From NCBI GenBank assembly GCA_016929795.1, contig JAFGIA010000376.1, forward strand, positions 1 to 9,004: a stretch of DNA of 9,004 nt. Reading direction: 5' to 3'. Shown piece by piece: positions 1 to 6,446 of this stretch. The notes under the pieces are model-generated. The model made no database searches. It was given only the letters and a program-made list of their open reading frames with translations, and was not told where the DNA came from. Origin of the DNA: Anaerolineae bacterium (GTDB taxonomy: Bacteria > Chloroflexota > Anaerolineae > JAAYZQ01). The translations under genes and the position numbers were made by a program. Each line of letters begins with the position of its first letter. The first letter of the stretch is position 1.

Positions 1-1380
1 GTCGTCGTACCACTGCGCCTGGATCTCGTCGTAGGTTTTGCCCTGCTGCTCGACCCAGGTATAGTACTTCAGGTTGTGGATCCGCTTACGATCCCAGTAG
101 CCGAGCTCCTCGACATAGTCGAGCGTCGTGCCGAGGAGGTGGCGGTGATAGTCGCCGGCGGCATCCGCCTTGCTGTACTCGCCGTGTTCCTCGTGCAGCT
201 CGCGCAGCCGGCTTTCGTACAGCTCCATCGAGTCGGTCCACACCGTGAGCACGATGTCGTTCTCGCCCAGCTCGTACCACTTGGCAAACTTGATGCTCGA
301 CAGGACGTTGGCGATGCTCGAGATGCCCAGCAGGTCGAGCTGGCCGACCAGCTCGGCCGGCACCCCCTGCTCCACCAGGTAGGCACGTCCTGCCGGCTCG
401 TTAAAGAGCCGCACCAGGCTCATGCAGGCGTCGTCGTCGATGGCCATCACCATATCGGTGTTTTTCATGTTGTGGATCCAGGGCACGTGCTTGTCGCCGA
501 TGCCCTCGATCCGGTGCCCACCAAAGCCATTGATCATCAGTGTCGGGCACTGGAGCGCCTCGCTGGCCGCCACCTTGCTGGTGGGGAAGAGCGTTTTCAT
601 GTAATCGCCACAGCCGATCGTGCCGGCCGAGCCGGTGGTGAGCACGACACCGCGGTAGGTGTCGCCTGGTCCCATCTCCTGTGCCAGCACTTCTTCCATG
701 GCACGGCCGGTGACGTCATAGTGCCACAGGTGGTTGCCAAATTCGTCGAACTGGTTGAAAATGACAATATCGTCGCCGCGCTCATTCTTTAGCTCCCAGC
801 ACTTGTCAAAGATCTCTTTGACGTTGCTTTCGCACCCTGGCGTGGCGATCACCTCGCCCGACACCGTCGCCAGCCACTCAAAGCGCTCACGGCTCATCTC
901 CTCGGGCAGGATGGCGACCGACTCGCAGGCCAGCAGCGTGGCGTCGTAGGCGCCGCCCCGGCAATAGTTGCCTGTCGACGGCCACACCGCCTTCTGGGTC
1001 ACCGGGTCGAACTGCCCGGTCACGAGCCGCGGCACCAGGCAGCCAAAGGTCGCGCCCACCTTGTGCGCACCCGTGGGGAACCACTTGCCCACCAGGCAGA
1101 GGATCCGTGCCGGCACCCCGGTCAGCGACGGCGGCAATTCGATATAGTTGACGCCGCCAAACCCGCCGCCCTGCGCCACCGGCTCGTTCTTCCACGTGAT
1201 GCGAAAGAGGTTGAGCGAGTTCACGTCCCACAGCCCAATGTTGGACAGTTGCTCCTTGATCCGTGCCGGGATGCGCGTTGGGTCTTTCATCTGCGCAAAG
1301 GTGGGAATGATGATGTTCCGCTCCCGCGCGCGCTCCACGGCGCGCTGGAGCCTTTCTTCGTTGATGGTCAGGTCGATCAT
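1..1380 (-). CDS. PLP-dependent enzyme, cysteine synthase/TrpB fold (3' end outside window)
   Basis: Fold-type II pyridoxal-phosphate enzyme, 460 residues visible with no stop before the left edge. The start is ATG at 1380, preceded by an AAGGAG ribosome site about 7 bases upstream. Motifs seen: PTGAHKVGA (102-110), with Lys107 the likely Schiff-base lysine in a TrpB-like GAHK setting; STGN (135-138), the substrate/PLP loop seen in cysteine synthase and threonine synthase relatives; TTGSAGTIG (248-256), the phosphate-binding loop; and GGHRIEGIG (287-295), matching the conserved GxHxIxGIG stretch of cysteine synthase relatives. The family is usually close to this length, so probably only a short C-terminus is missing. 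It lies 50 bp downstream of a threonine synthase-like gene on the same strand and is probably co-transcribed. The fold is clear; the reaction is not. An elimination or beta-replacement reaction on an amino acid is inferred from the fold only. Confidence 0.88.
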   Translation of the reverse strand, partial: MIDLTINEERLQRAVERARERNIIIPTFAQMKDPTRIPARIKEQLSNIGLWDVNSLNLFRITWKNEPVAQGGGFGGVNYIELPPSLTGVPARILCLVGKWFPTGAHKVGATFGCLVPRLVTGQFDPVTQKAVWPSTGNYCRGGAYDATLLACESVAILPEEMSRERFEWLATVSGEVIATPGCESNVKEIFDKCWELKNERGDDIVIFNQFDEFGNHLWHYDVTGRAMEEVLAQEMGPGDTYRGVVLTTGSAGTIGCGDYMKTLFPTSKVAASEALQCPTLMINGFGGHRIEGIGDKHVPWIHNMKNTDMVMAIDDDACMSLVRLFNEPAGRAYLVEQGVPAELVGQLDLLGISSIANVLSSIKFAKWYELGENDIVLTVWTDSMELYESRLRELHEEHGEYSKADAAGDYHRHLLGTTLDYVEELGYWDRKRIHNLKYYTWVEQQGKTYDEIQAQWYDD

Positions 1381-1400
1381 ATTTGGTCTCCTTCTTTGGA

Positions 1401-1433
1401 TAGTTGGTTGGTTGGCTACCAACCAACCAACTA
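1401..1433 (-). repeat. Perfect 15-bp inverted repeat with 3-base loop, overlapping a stop codon
   Basis: The plus strand reads TAGTTGGTTGGTTGG, then CTA, then CCAACCAACCAACTA: two perfectly complementary 15-base arms around a 3-base loop. The first three bases of the minus-strand transcript arm are the UAG stop of the threonine synthase-like gene, and the hairpin ends 20 bases before the ATG of the next gene, just before its AAGGAG ribosome site. The arms are built from GGTT/AACC tetramers. No U-run follows on the transcript, so a simple intrinsic terminator is unlikely. An intercistronic hairpin affecting processing, stability or re-initiation, or a mobile palindromic repeat, are the likelier explanations. 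Confidence 0.85.
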
Positions 1434-2777
1434 TTGATTCATAACACGTTTCACGTCGGCCAGGTCGGGCCGCACCAGCGTCGCCTCTCCCACCGCCTTC
1501 CTGGCCGACGCCACGTCTTTCAGGCCGGAGCCGGTGGAGAGGATGACGACGTGGTCGGCCGGGCCGACGAGGCCCTGGGCCACGGCTTTGACCAGGCCGG
1601 CGTAGGCAGCCGCGGCGGCGGGCTCGGCAAAGACGCCGGCACCACGCGCCAGCGCCGGGATGGCGGCCAGGATCTCGGCGTCGGACACGCGCACGAACGC
1701 CCCCCCCGTGTCGCGCACGGCACGCAGCGCCTTGATCCGGTCGCGCGGCAGGCCGGCGACGATGCTGTCGGCGACAGAGTGGGCAGCGACGGGGGCCATT
1801 TCCCAGCCTTCCAGCCCGCGCTCCCACGCATCCACCAGCGGCGACGATCCCTCGGCCTGCACGCCGATGAGGCGCGGCATGGTGTCGATCCAGCCCAGGG
1901 CCAGCAGGTCCCGGAAGCCTTTGTGCACCCCGCCGATGATGCAGCCATCGCCGACAGGAACAATGACGGATATTGGATATTGGGGCTTGGGGCTTGGGGA
2001 TTGGGGACTGGGGATTGGATTGCCTGCTTTTCCAATTTCCCAATTTCCCAATCTACCAATTCCCCATTCCCTCAACTGCTCCCAAATCTCGTACGCCACC
2101 GTCTTTTTCCCCTCGCTCATGTAGGGGTTGTAGCCGGTGTTGCGGTTGTACCAGCCGAACTCGGGGGCGGCTTGCAGGCACAGCTCAAAGGCGTCATCGT
2201 AGGTGCCGTCGACTAACAACACGCGGGCGCCATAGACGAGGAGCTGGGCGATCTTGGCTTCCGGCGCGGTGCGCGGCACCAAGATGACATTCTTTTGCCC
2301 GACGGCAGCGCACAGGCCGGCGAGGGCGGCCGCCGCGTTGCCCGTGCTGGCCGTGGTCACTACGTCGTAGCCCAGCTCGCGCGCCTTGACCACGGCAATG
2401 GCCGAGGCGCGGTCTTTGAACGACGCCGTCGGCTGCCGTCCATCGTCCTTGACCCACACGCGCTCCAGGCCGAGCTCGGCCGCCAGGCGCGGCGCGGCGT
2501 AGAGCGGCGTCCAGCCCACGCTGCCGAGCACCGTGCCGTGGATCAGCCGGTCGACGATCGCGACGTCTACCGGCAACAGCGGCAGGTAACGCCAGATGGA
2601 GCGCATCGGTTGTTGGGTGAGGGTGTGGGGGTCGATCCGGCGCCGGATGTAGTCATAGTCGTACACGACGTCGAGAATACCGTCATCGCCATGTTGGGGG
2701 CAGACGTACTCGACCTCGCCGGCGCGGTACTCGGCGCCGCAGAGCGTACATTTGAGTCCCAGAACGTGGTCTAGCAT
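1431..2777 (-). CDS. thrC: Threonine synthase-like PLP enzyme carrying an in-frame repeat insertion
   Basis: Family reaction: O-phosphohomoserine to threonine. The 448-residue protein starts at ATG 2777 behind a GAGGTGAGG-type ribosome site. The N-terminus has a zinc-ribbon-like pattern (C10xxC13, C26PxH29), as in the archaeal/Aquifex type of threonine synthase. The PLP lysine is Lys121 in PTASFKDR (116-123). STGN lies at 144-147 and the phosphate-binding loop VGDGCIIGG at 275-283. Between YEIWEQL (229-235) and VIVPVGDG (271-278) sits a Pro/Ser/Gly/Asn-rich stretch of about 34 residues (236-269) encoded by a palindromic repeat. Without it the protein would be about 414 residues, close to the usual length. 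It follows the regulator gene after 142 bp and precedes the second PLP enzyme by 50 bp. No hom or thrB neighbours are visible, so a role other than threonine biosynthesis is possible; the gene symbol marks the family only. Confidence 0.85.
   Translation of the reverse strand: MLDHVLGLKCTLCGAEYRAGEVEYVCPQHGDDGILDVVYDYDYIRRRIDPHTLTQQPMRSIWRYLPLLPVDVAIVDRLIHGTVLGSVGWTPLYAAPRLAAELGLERVWVKDDGRQPTASFKDRASAIAVVKARELGYDVVTTASTGNAAAALAGLCAAVGQKNVILVPRTAPEAKIAQLLVYGARVLLVDGTYDDAFELCLQAAPEFGWYNRNTGYNPYMSEGKKTVAYEIWEQLREWGIGRLGNWEIGKAGNPIPSPQSPSPKPQYPISVIVPVGDGCIIGGVHKGFRDLLALGWIDTMPRLIGVQAEGSSPLVDAWERGLEGWEMAPVAAHSVADSIVAGLPRDRIKALRAVRDTGGAFVRVSDAEILAAIPALARGAGVFAEPAAAAAYAGLVKAVAQGLVGPADHVVILSTGSGLKDVASARKAVGEATLVRPDLADVKRVMNQ
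1971..2072. repeat. Heptad-based palindromic repeat inside the threonine synthase-like gene
   Basis: The plus strand has a left arm (about 1981-2018) of tandem seven-base units of the form TTGGGGC or TTGGGGA, a 13-base centre (2019-2031), and a right arm (2032-2069) of CCAATTT/CCCAAT-type units ending CCAATTCCCCA. The arms are roughly complementary, most tightly around the centre (ATTGG against CCAAT), so the transcript can fold into a long imperfect hairpin. The units recall the short tandemly repeated repetitive (STRR) heptamers of cyanobacteria. The element contains no stop in the frame used and adds residues about 236-269 to the protein. Exact ends are uncertain by several bases. Confidence 0.85.
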
Positions 2778-2800
2778 CGTTGCCTCACCTCATAGGATCG

Positions 2801-2907
2801 TGTCATTGCGAGCAGGGCGAAGCAATCTCCCCGGTTGCAGGTGGGGATTGCTTCGCTGCGCTCGCAGTGACAGGGGGGCGGTGCGGATTGCTTCGCGGCG
2901 CTCGCAA
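2801..2907. repeat. Interspersed palindromic repeat (ATTGCGAGC ... GCTCGCAGTGAC type) plus a partial third arm
   Basis: The left arm, 2801-2832, starts TGTCATTGCGAGC and continues GCGAAGCAATCTCCCC. The right arm, 2842-2872, is its near-complement (GGGGATTGCTTCGC, then GCTCGCAGTGACA), separated by about 9 bases. A second, partial copy of the right arm follows at 2883-2907 (GCGGATTGCTTCGC, then GCGCTCGCAAC). Together they fill most of the 142-bp gap between the regulator stop (2920) and the threonine synthase-like start (2777). From general knowledge, palindromes of this ATTGCGAGC/GAAGCAATC form are scattered through many environmental bacterial genomes. No coding capacity is seen. On the minus-strand transcript it would form a strong hairpin between the two genes, with no U-run after it. 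Confidence 0.85.
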
Positions 2908-2919
2908 CAACATCATGGG

Positions 2920-3669
2920 TCACCGGCGCACCACGTGAAAGCGAAAAAAATCGGGAATAAAATAGTTGCGCGAGAACCCCACAGGGCGGTTCTCGGCGTC
3001 GAACAGCGTCTCTTCGAGGAGGAGCACCGCCTGCCGGGGCTTGATCTTGAGCTTTTCCACGAGGAATCCCCTGGCATTGAGCGCGATAATGTCCGCGACG
3101 GCTTCGGTCACGTCCAGGTCAGGGTTGCGGCGCAACAGCTCGAGGACAGAGCCGTCGAACGAGTCGTCGATCCCCGATGCCGGCAGATGCGACGAGGGAC
3201 ACAGGTCCACCATGTAGGCCACCGGTTTGCCGTCGACGACAATGACGCGCCGCACGTCGGTCACCTGGGTATCCTCGGGGATCTGCAGCCGTGCGGCCGT
3301 TTCCTCATCCGCGGGGAGCTCGGTCACTGCGAGATCGACAAACTGGGTGACGAGCCCGTGGCGCGAGGCGAGCTCCAGGACGCTTTCCAAGCGCTCCAAT
3401 CCGGTCTCGAGGCGGCGGCTGAGGCCTGGTGCGACAAAGGTGCCCACGCCGTGCTTGCGCACGATCAGGCCGTCCTGTTCCAGGTTGAGCAGCGCCTCAC
3501 GTAAGGTGGGGCGCGAGATGCCGAGTTGGGCGGCGAGGTCGTCCTGCGAGGGAAGCTGCTCGCCAGGCTGGTAGGTGCCGTTCTCGATCAGGCCGAGCAG
3601 GTAGTGCTGTGCCCGGGTCGCGAGCGACTGCCTGTCCGTCCTGAGTGGTTGAAGACCGTCTTCAGTCAT
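2920..3669 (-). CDS. GntR-family transcriptional regulator with UTRA ligand-binding domain
   Basis: A 249-residue DNA-binding regulator of the HutC/UTRA branch of GntR. The winged helix-turn-helix covers about residues 15-77 (recognition part LGISRPTLREALLNLEQDGL, then the wing ending VGTFV). The C-terminal part (about 100-245) is UTRA-like, ending SRNYFIPDFFRFHVVRR. The start is placed at ATG 3669, preceded by AGAGGT. A longer frame opening with TTG at 3723 is rejected because that TTG is the first half of a perfect -35 box and the intervening codons cover the -10 box. The gene heads a minus-strand series with two PLP enzymes, so it probably controls them in response to a related small molecule. 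It may also control the divergent SDR gene. The ligand cannot be read from the sequence. Confidence 0.9.
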   Translation of the reverse strand: MTEDGLQPLRTDRQSLATRAQHYLLGLIENGTYQPGEQLPSQDDLAAQLGISRPTLREALLNLEQDGLIVRKHGVGTFVAPGLSRRLETGLERLESVLELASRHGLVTQFVDLAVTELPADEETAARLQIPEDTQVTDVRRVIVVDGKPVAYMVDLCPSSHLPASGIDDSFDGSVLELLRRNPDLDVTEAVADIIALNARGFLVEKLKIKPRQAVLLLEETLFDAENRPVGFSRNYFIPDFFRFHVVRR

Positions 3670-3694
3670 CTGACCTCTTATCTCTGATGGCTTG

Positions 3695-3723
3695 ATTATA
3701 CTCGATCCTGTCCACGCTGTCAA
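3695..3723 (-). promoter_or_regulatory. Consensus sigma-70 promoter of the GntR gene
   Basis: On the minus strand, TTGACA (3723-3718), a 17-base spacer and TATAAT (3700-3695) match the consensus at all twelve positions. Transcription would start near 3688, leaving a leader of about 20 bases that contains only the ribosome site before ATG 3669. Such a strong core promoter fits a gene held down by a repressor, possibly its own product. Confidence 0.88.
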
Positions 3724-3730
3724 GCCCTGA

Positions 3731-3755
3731 ATCGGCCTGGTACAGCTTTACCGAT
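3731..3755. promoter_or_regulatory. Candidate operator between the two divergent promoters
   Basis: Nested short inverted repeats lie here: ATCGG (3731-3735) with CCGAT (3751-3755), and GGTA (3739-3742) with TACC (3749-3752). Operators of GntR/UTRA regulators are often GGT...ACC palindromes, and this one lies between the -35 boxes of the divergent regulator and SDR promoters. The arms are short, so this is only a candidate. Confidence 0.3.
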
Positions 3756-3764
3756 CTGCCACTT

Positions 3765-3793
3765 TTGGCTCTGCCGCCCGAGTGTGCTATACT
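3765..3793 (+). promoter_or_regulatory. Probable sigma-70 promoter of the SDR-lepA unit
   Basis: TTGGCT (3765-3770, four of six consensus bases), a 17-base spacer and TATACT (3788-3793, five of six). Transcription would begin near 3800, about 37 bases before ATG 3837. It is back to back with the GntR promoter; the two -35 boxes are 41 bases apart. Confidence 0.65.
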
Positions 3794-3836
3794 GTAGCGC
3801 GTACGAGTGCGCACAGGTAGAGCAGAGGAGGATGAG

Positions 3837-4628
3837 ATGGAGCTGGGATTGAAAGACAGGGTGGCCATCGTGGCTGCGTCGAGCCGGGGCCTGGGCAAGG
3901 CGTGTGCCACGGAGCTGGCGCGCAACGGCGCCACGGTGGTGATCAACGCGCGCGACTGTGACGAGCTGCAAGCGGCTGCTGCCGAGATCCAGGAGCAGAC
4001 CGGCGCCGCCGTGACCTACCTCAAGGCAGACCTGACCGACGCGGACCAGATCCTGCACCTGGCGGACGAGACGCTGCGCCGCTTTGGCCGGATCGACGTG
4101 CTGGTGACCAACAACGGTGGGCCGCCGGCAGGCTATTTTGACGAGTTGGACGACGCGGCGTGGCATGCGGCGCACGAGCTGACGCTGATGAGCGCGGTGC
4201 GCCTGATCCGCTCGGTGCTGCCGGCCATGCGCGTGCAACAGTGGGGGCGGATCGTCAACATCACGTCGGTATCGGTGAAGCAGCCGCTCGACAACCTGCT
4301 CCTGTCGAACGTTTACCGCGCCGGGGTGGTGGCGCTGGCCAAGACGCTGTCGGCGCAGGTGGCGGCCGATGGGATCACGATCAACAATGTGGCGCCGGGC
4401 TACACGCGCACCGACCGGGTGGTGGAGCTGTCGGCAGCTCGCGCCCGGCACGAGGGGCGGACCCTGGAAGAGGTCCTGGACGGCATCATCCGCGAGTACC
4501 CGATGGCGCGCATGGGCGAGCCGGAAGAGCTGGCGGCCCTGGTGGCCTTTCTCGCTTCGGAGCCGGCGGGCTATATCACGGGCACGACGATCCAGGTCGA
4601 CGGCGGCTATGTGAGAGGGCTGTTGTAG
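3837..4628 (+). CDS. Short-chain dehydrogenase/reductase with non-canonical active site
   Basis: A 263-residue SDR-fold protein. The start chosen is ATG 3837, six bases after GAGGAGG; an in-frame GTG at 3807 lies too close to the predicted transcription start and has no ribosome site. The Rossmann fold is shown by [13 protein letters not shown] (10-22), where the usual TGxxxGxG reads AASSRGLG, by NNGG (92-95, the NNAG position), and by a typical C-terminus with [12 protein letters not shown] (246-257). The catalytic Ser is Ser144 in ITS. Thirteen residues later, where the catalytic Tyr is expected, there is Ser157, and the Lys position is Arg161 (SNVYR, 157-161), so the YxxxK motif is absent. 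A divergent SDR subgroup has an LSNxxRxG pattern here. Names such as 3-oxoacyl-ACP reductase should not be trusted. The stop overlaps the lepA start by one base. Confidence 0.9.
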   Translation: MELGLKDRVAIVAASSRGLGKACATELARNGATVVINARDCDELQAAAAEIQEQTGAAVTYLKADLTDADQILHLADETLRRFGRIDVLVTNNGGPPAGYFDELDDAAWHAAHELTLMSAVRLIRSVLPAMRVQQWGRIVNITSVSVKQPLDNLLLSNVYRAGVVALAKTLSAQVAADGITINNVAPGYTRTDRVVELSAARARHEGRTLEEVLDGIIREYPMARMGEPEELAALVAFLASEPAGYITGTTIQVDGGYVRGLL

Positions 4629-6430
4629 TGGATCAAGCCAGGATTCGGAATTTTTGCATTATTGCCCACATCGACCACGGCAAGAGCACACTGGCGGACC
4701 GGCTACTGGAGCGGACGGGGACGGTGGCGAGCCGGGAGATGGTGGCGCAGCTCCTGGACGGGATGGATCTGGAGCGCGAAAGGGGGGTGACGATCAAGGC
4801 CTCGGCGGTGCGTATGGAGTACACGGCCGCCGACGGGCAGACCTACGAGCTGAACCTGATCGACACCCCGGGTCACGTGGATTTTTCCTACGAGGTGAGC
4901 CGCGCGCTCCAGGCGTGCGAGGGCGCGCTGCTGGTGGTCGACGCGGGCCAGGGCATCCAGGCCCAGACGCTGGCCAATCTCTACCTGGCGCTCGACAATC
5001 ACCTGACGATCGTGCCCGTGATCAACAAGATCGACCTGCCCGCGGCGCAGCCCGAGGCGGTGGCCCAAGACCTGGAAGAGCTGCTGGGCATCCCGGCCGA
5101 GGAGGCGATCTTTACCTCGGCCAAGGAAGGGACGGGGGTGGAGGCCGTGCTCCAGGCGGCCGTGGACCGCATCCCCCCGCCCCAGGGCCAGGCGGATGCG
5201 CCGCTGCGGGCGCTGATCTTTGACTCGCACTATGATTCTTACAAAGGCGTCATTGCCTACGTGCGCCTGGTCGACGGCACGCTACGCGCCGTCGACGACC
5301 TGCTGCTGATGTCGAGCCAGCAGCCGGTGGAGCCGCTGGAAGTGGGCGTCTTTCGCCCCCAGATGGCGCCCACGGGGTCGCTGTCGGCCGGCGAGGTGGG
5401 CTATGTGGCTACCGGGCTCAAGACGGTGCAGGATCTGCGCGTGGGCGACACAATCACAGCCCGGGGGGAGCCGGGCTGGCAGCCGCTGCCCGGCTTTCAG
5501 CCGGCCAAGCCGATGGTCTTTGCTGGCCTCTACCCCTCGGACGCGGCCGAGTATAACCTGCTGCGCGACGCGCTGGCCAAGCTCCAGCTCAACGACGCCT
5601 CGCTCTCTTACCAGCCCGAGACGTCGCAGGCGCTCGGTTTTGGCTTTCGCTGCGGGTTCCTGGGGCTGTTTCACATGGACATTATCCAGGAGCGGCTGGA
5701 GCGCGAGTACGGCATGGACGTGGTCTTTACCTCGCCCAGCGTGGAGTACCAGGTGCTGCGGACGAACGGCGAGGTGGTCACCATCGACAACCCGGCCGAG
5801 CTGCCGCCGCCCAACGAGATCGAGGCCATCGAAGAGCCCTGGATGACGATCCAGGTGTTCACGCCGGCCGAGTATATCGGGCCGATCATGGAGCTGGTCA
5901 CCGGACGGCGGGGCGAGTTTGGCAAGATGGAGTACCTGGACGCCAAGCGGGTGCTGCTCAGCTACGAGATCCCGCTGGCCGAGATCGTGGTCGATTTCTA
6001 TGACCAGCTCAAGAGCCGCACGCGGGGCTATGCCTCGCTCGACTATGCACTGGCGGGCTACCGGGCCGACGACCTGGTCAAGCTGGATGTGCTGGTGAAC
6101 GGCGTGCCGGTGGACGCGCTGACGGTGATCGTGCACCGCACGCAGGCGTTTCCGAAGGGGCAGCGGCTGGTGACCAAGATGAAGGCGGCGATTCCGCGCC
6201 AGCAGTTCGAGGTGGCGATCCAGGCGGCGCTGGGGACGCGGGTGATCAGCCGGGCGACGGTGAAGGCGGTCAGGAAGGATGTACTCGCCAAATGCTACGG
6301 GGGCGATGTAACGAGAAAAAGGAAATTGTTAGAGAAGCAAAAGGCTGGCAAGAAGAGAATGAAGATGATCGGCTCAGTCGAAGTGCCCCAGGAGGCGTTC
6401 ATGTCGGTGCTGCGGCTGGACGAGGAGTGA
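4628..6430 (+). CDS. lepA: Elongation factor 4 (LepA), ribosome-associated GTPase
   Basis: A 600-residue translational GTPase that binds the ribosome and acts on stalled or mispositioned complexes. GTP-binding motifs: G1 AHIDHGKST (13-21), effector ERERGVTI (49-56, Thr55), G3 DTPGH (79-83, catalytic His83), G4 NKID (133-136) and G5 SAKEG (164-168). Further LepA-specific blocks are [15 protein letters not shown] and the basic C-terminal tail beginning [11 protein letters not shown]. The start is GTG 4628, shared by one base with the SDR stop TAG, and gives the standard N-terminus [19 protein letters not shown] and the usual family length. AGAGGG lies about 11 bases upstream, so coupled translation is likely. 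The frame is also open far upstream to 4160, but that stretch is a GC-rich shadow of the SDR gene. Codons near the 3' end (about 6285-6370) are markedly more AT-rich than the rest. Confidence 0.97.
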   Translation: MDQARIRNFCIIAHIDHGKSTLADRLLERTGTVASREMVAQLLDGMDLERERGVTIKASAVRMEYTAADGQTYELNLIDTPGHVDFSYEVSRALQACEGALLVVDAGQGIQAQTLANLYLALDNHLTIVPVINKIDLPAAQPEAVAQDLEELLGIPAEEAIFTSAKEGTGVEAVLQAAVDRIPPPQGQADAPLRALIFDSHYDSYKGVIAYVRLVDGTLRAVDDLLLMSSQQPVEPLEVGVFRPQMAPTGSLSAGEVGYVATGLKTVQDLRVGDTITARGEPGWQPLPGFQPAKPMVFAGLYPSDAAEYNLLRDALAKLQLNDASLSYQPETSQALGFGFRCGFLGLFHMDIIQERLEREYGMDVVFTSPSVEYQVLRTNGEVVTIDNPAELPPPNEIEAIEEPWMTIQVFTPAEYIGPIMELVTGRRGEFGKMEYLDAKRVLLSYEIPLAEIVVDFYDQLKSRTRGYASLDYALAGYRADDLVKLDVLVNGVPVDALTVIVHRTQAFPKGQRLVTKMKAAIPRQQFEVAIQAALGTRVISRATVKAVRKDVLAKCYGGDVTRKRKLLEKQKAGKKRMKMIGSVEVPQEAFMSVLRLDEE

Positions 6431-6434
6431 GCTA

Positions 6435-6446
6435 GGGGGGGGGAAT
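6435..6446 (+). promoter_or_regulatory. Ribosome site with a run of nine G before the beta-lactamase-like gene
   Basis: Nine consecutive G (6435-6443) are followed by AAT and ATG 6447. The tract is the only Shine-Dalgarno-like element in the 16-base gap after lepA. A change in tract length would alter ribosome-site strength or spacing without changing the protein. Confidence 0.6.

Noticed and set aside
76..792. A 238-residue plus-strand frame over the first PLP enzyme
   Set aside because: The minus-strand frame is open through all 460 codons with clear PLP motifs; the plus-strand product is His/Val-rich with no recognisable motif.
1401..1433. An intrinsic terminator after the threonine synthase-like gene
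   Set aside because: The hairpin is perfect but is followed on the transcript by UCCAAAGAAGGAG rather than a U-run, and a same-strand gene begins 20 bases later.
3670..3723. An 18-residue N-terminal extension of the GntR regulator from TTG 3723
   Set aside because: The TTG is part of a perfect -35 box and the -10 box lies inside the extension; ATG 3669 has its own ribosome site.
4160..4627. A long open frame upstream of lepA that would give a 756-residue fusion
   Set aside because: This part overlaps the SDR gene in another frame, is rich in Gly/Ala/Arg without recognisable domains, and LepA is complete from GTG 4628 with its usual N-terminus.
5282..6136. A 284-residue minus-strand frame over lepA
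   Set aside because: It is a shadow of a highly conserved gene, with no ribosome site or family motif.
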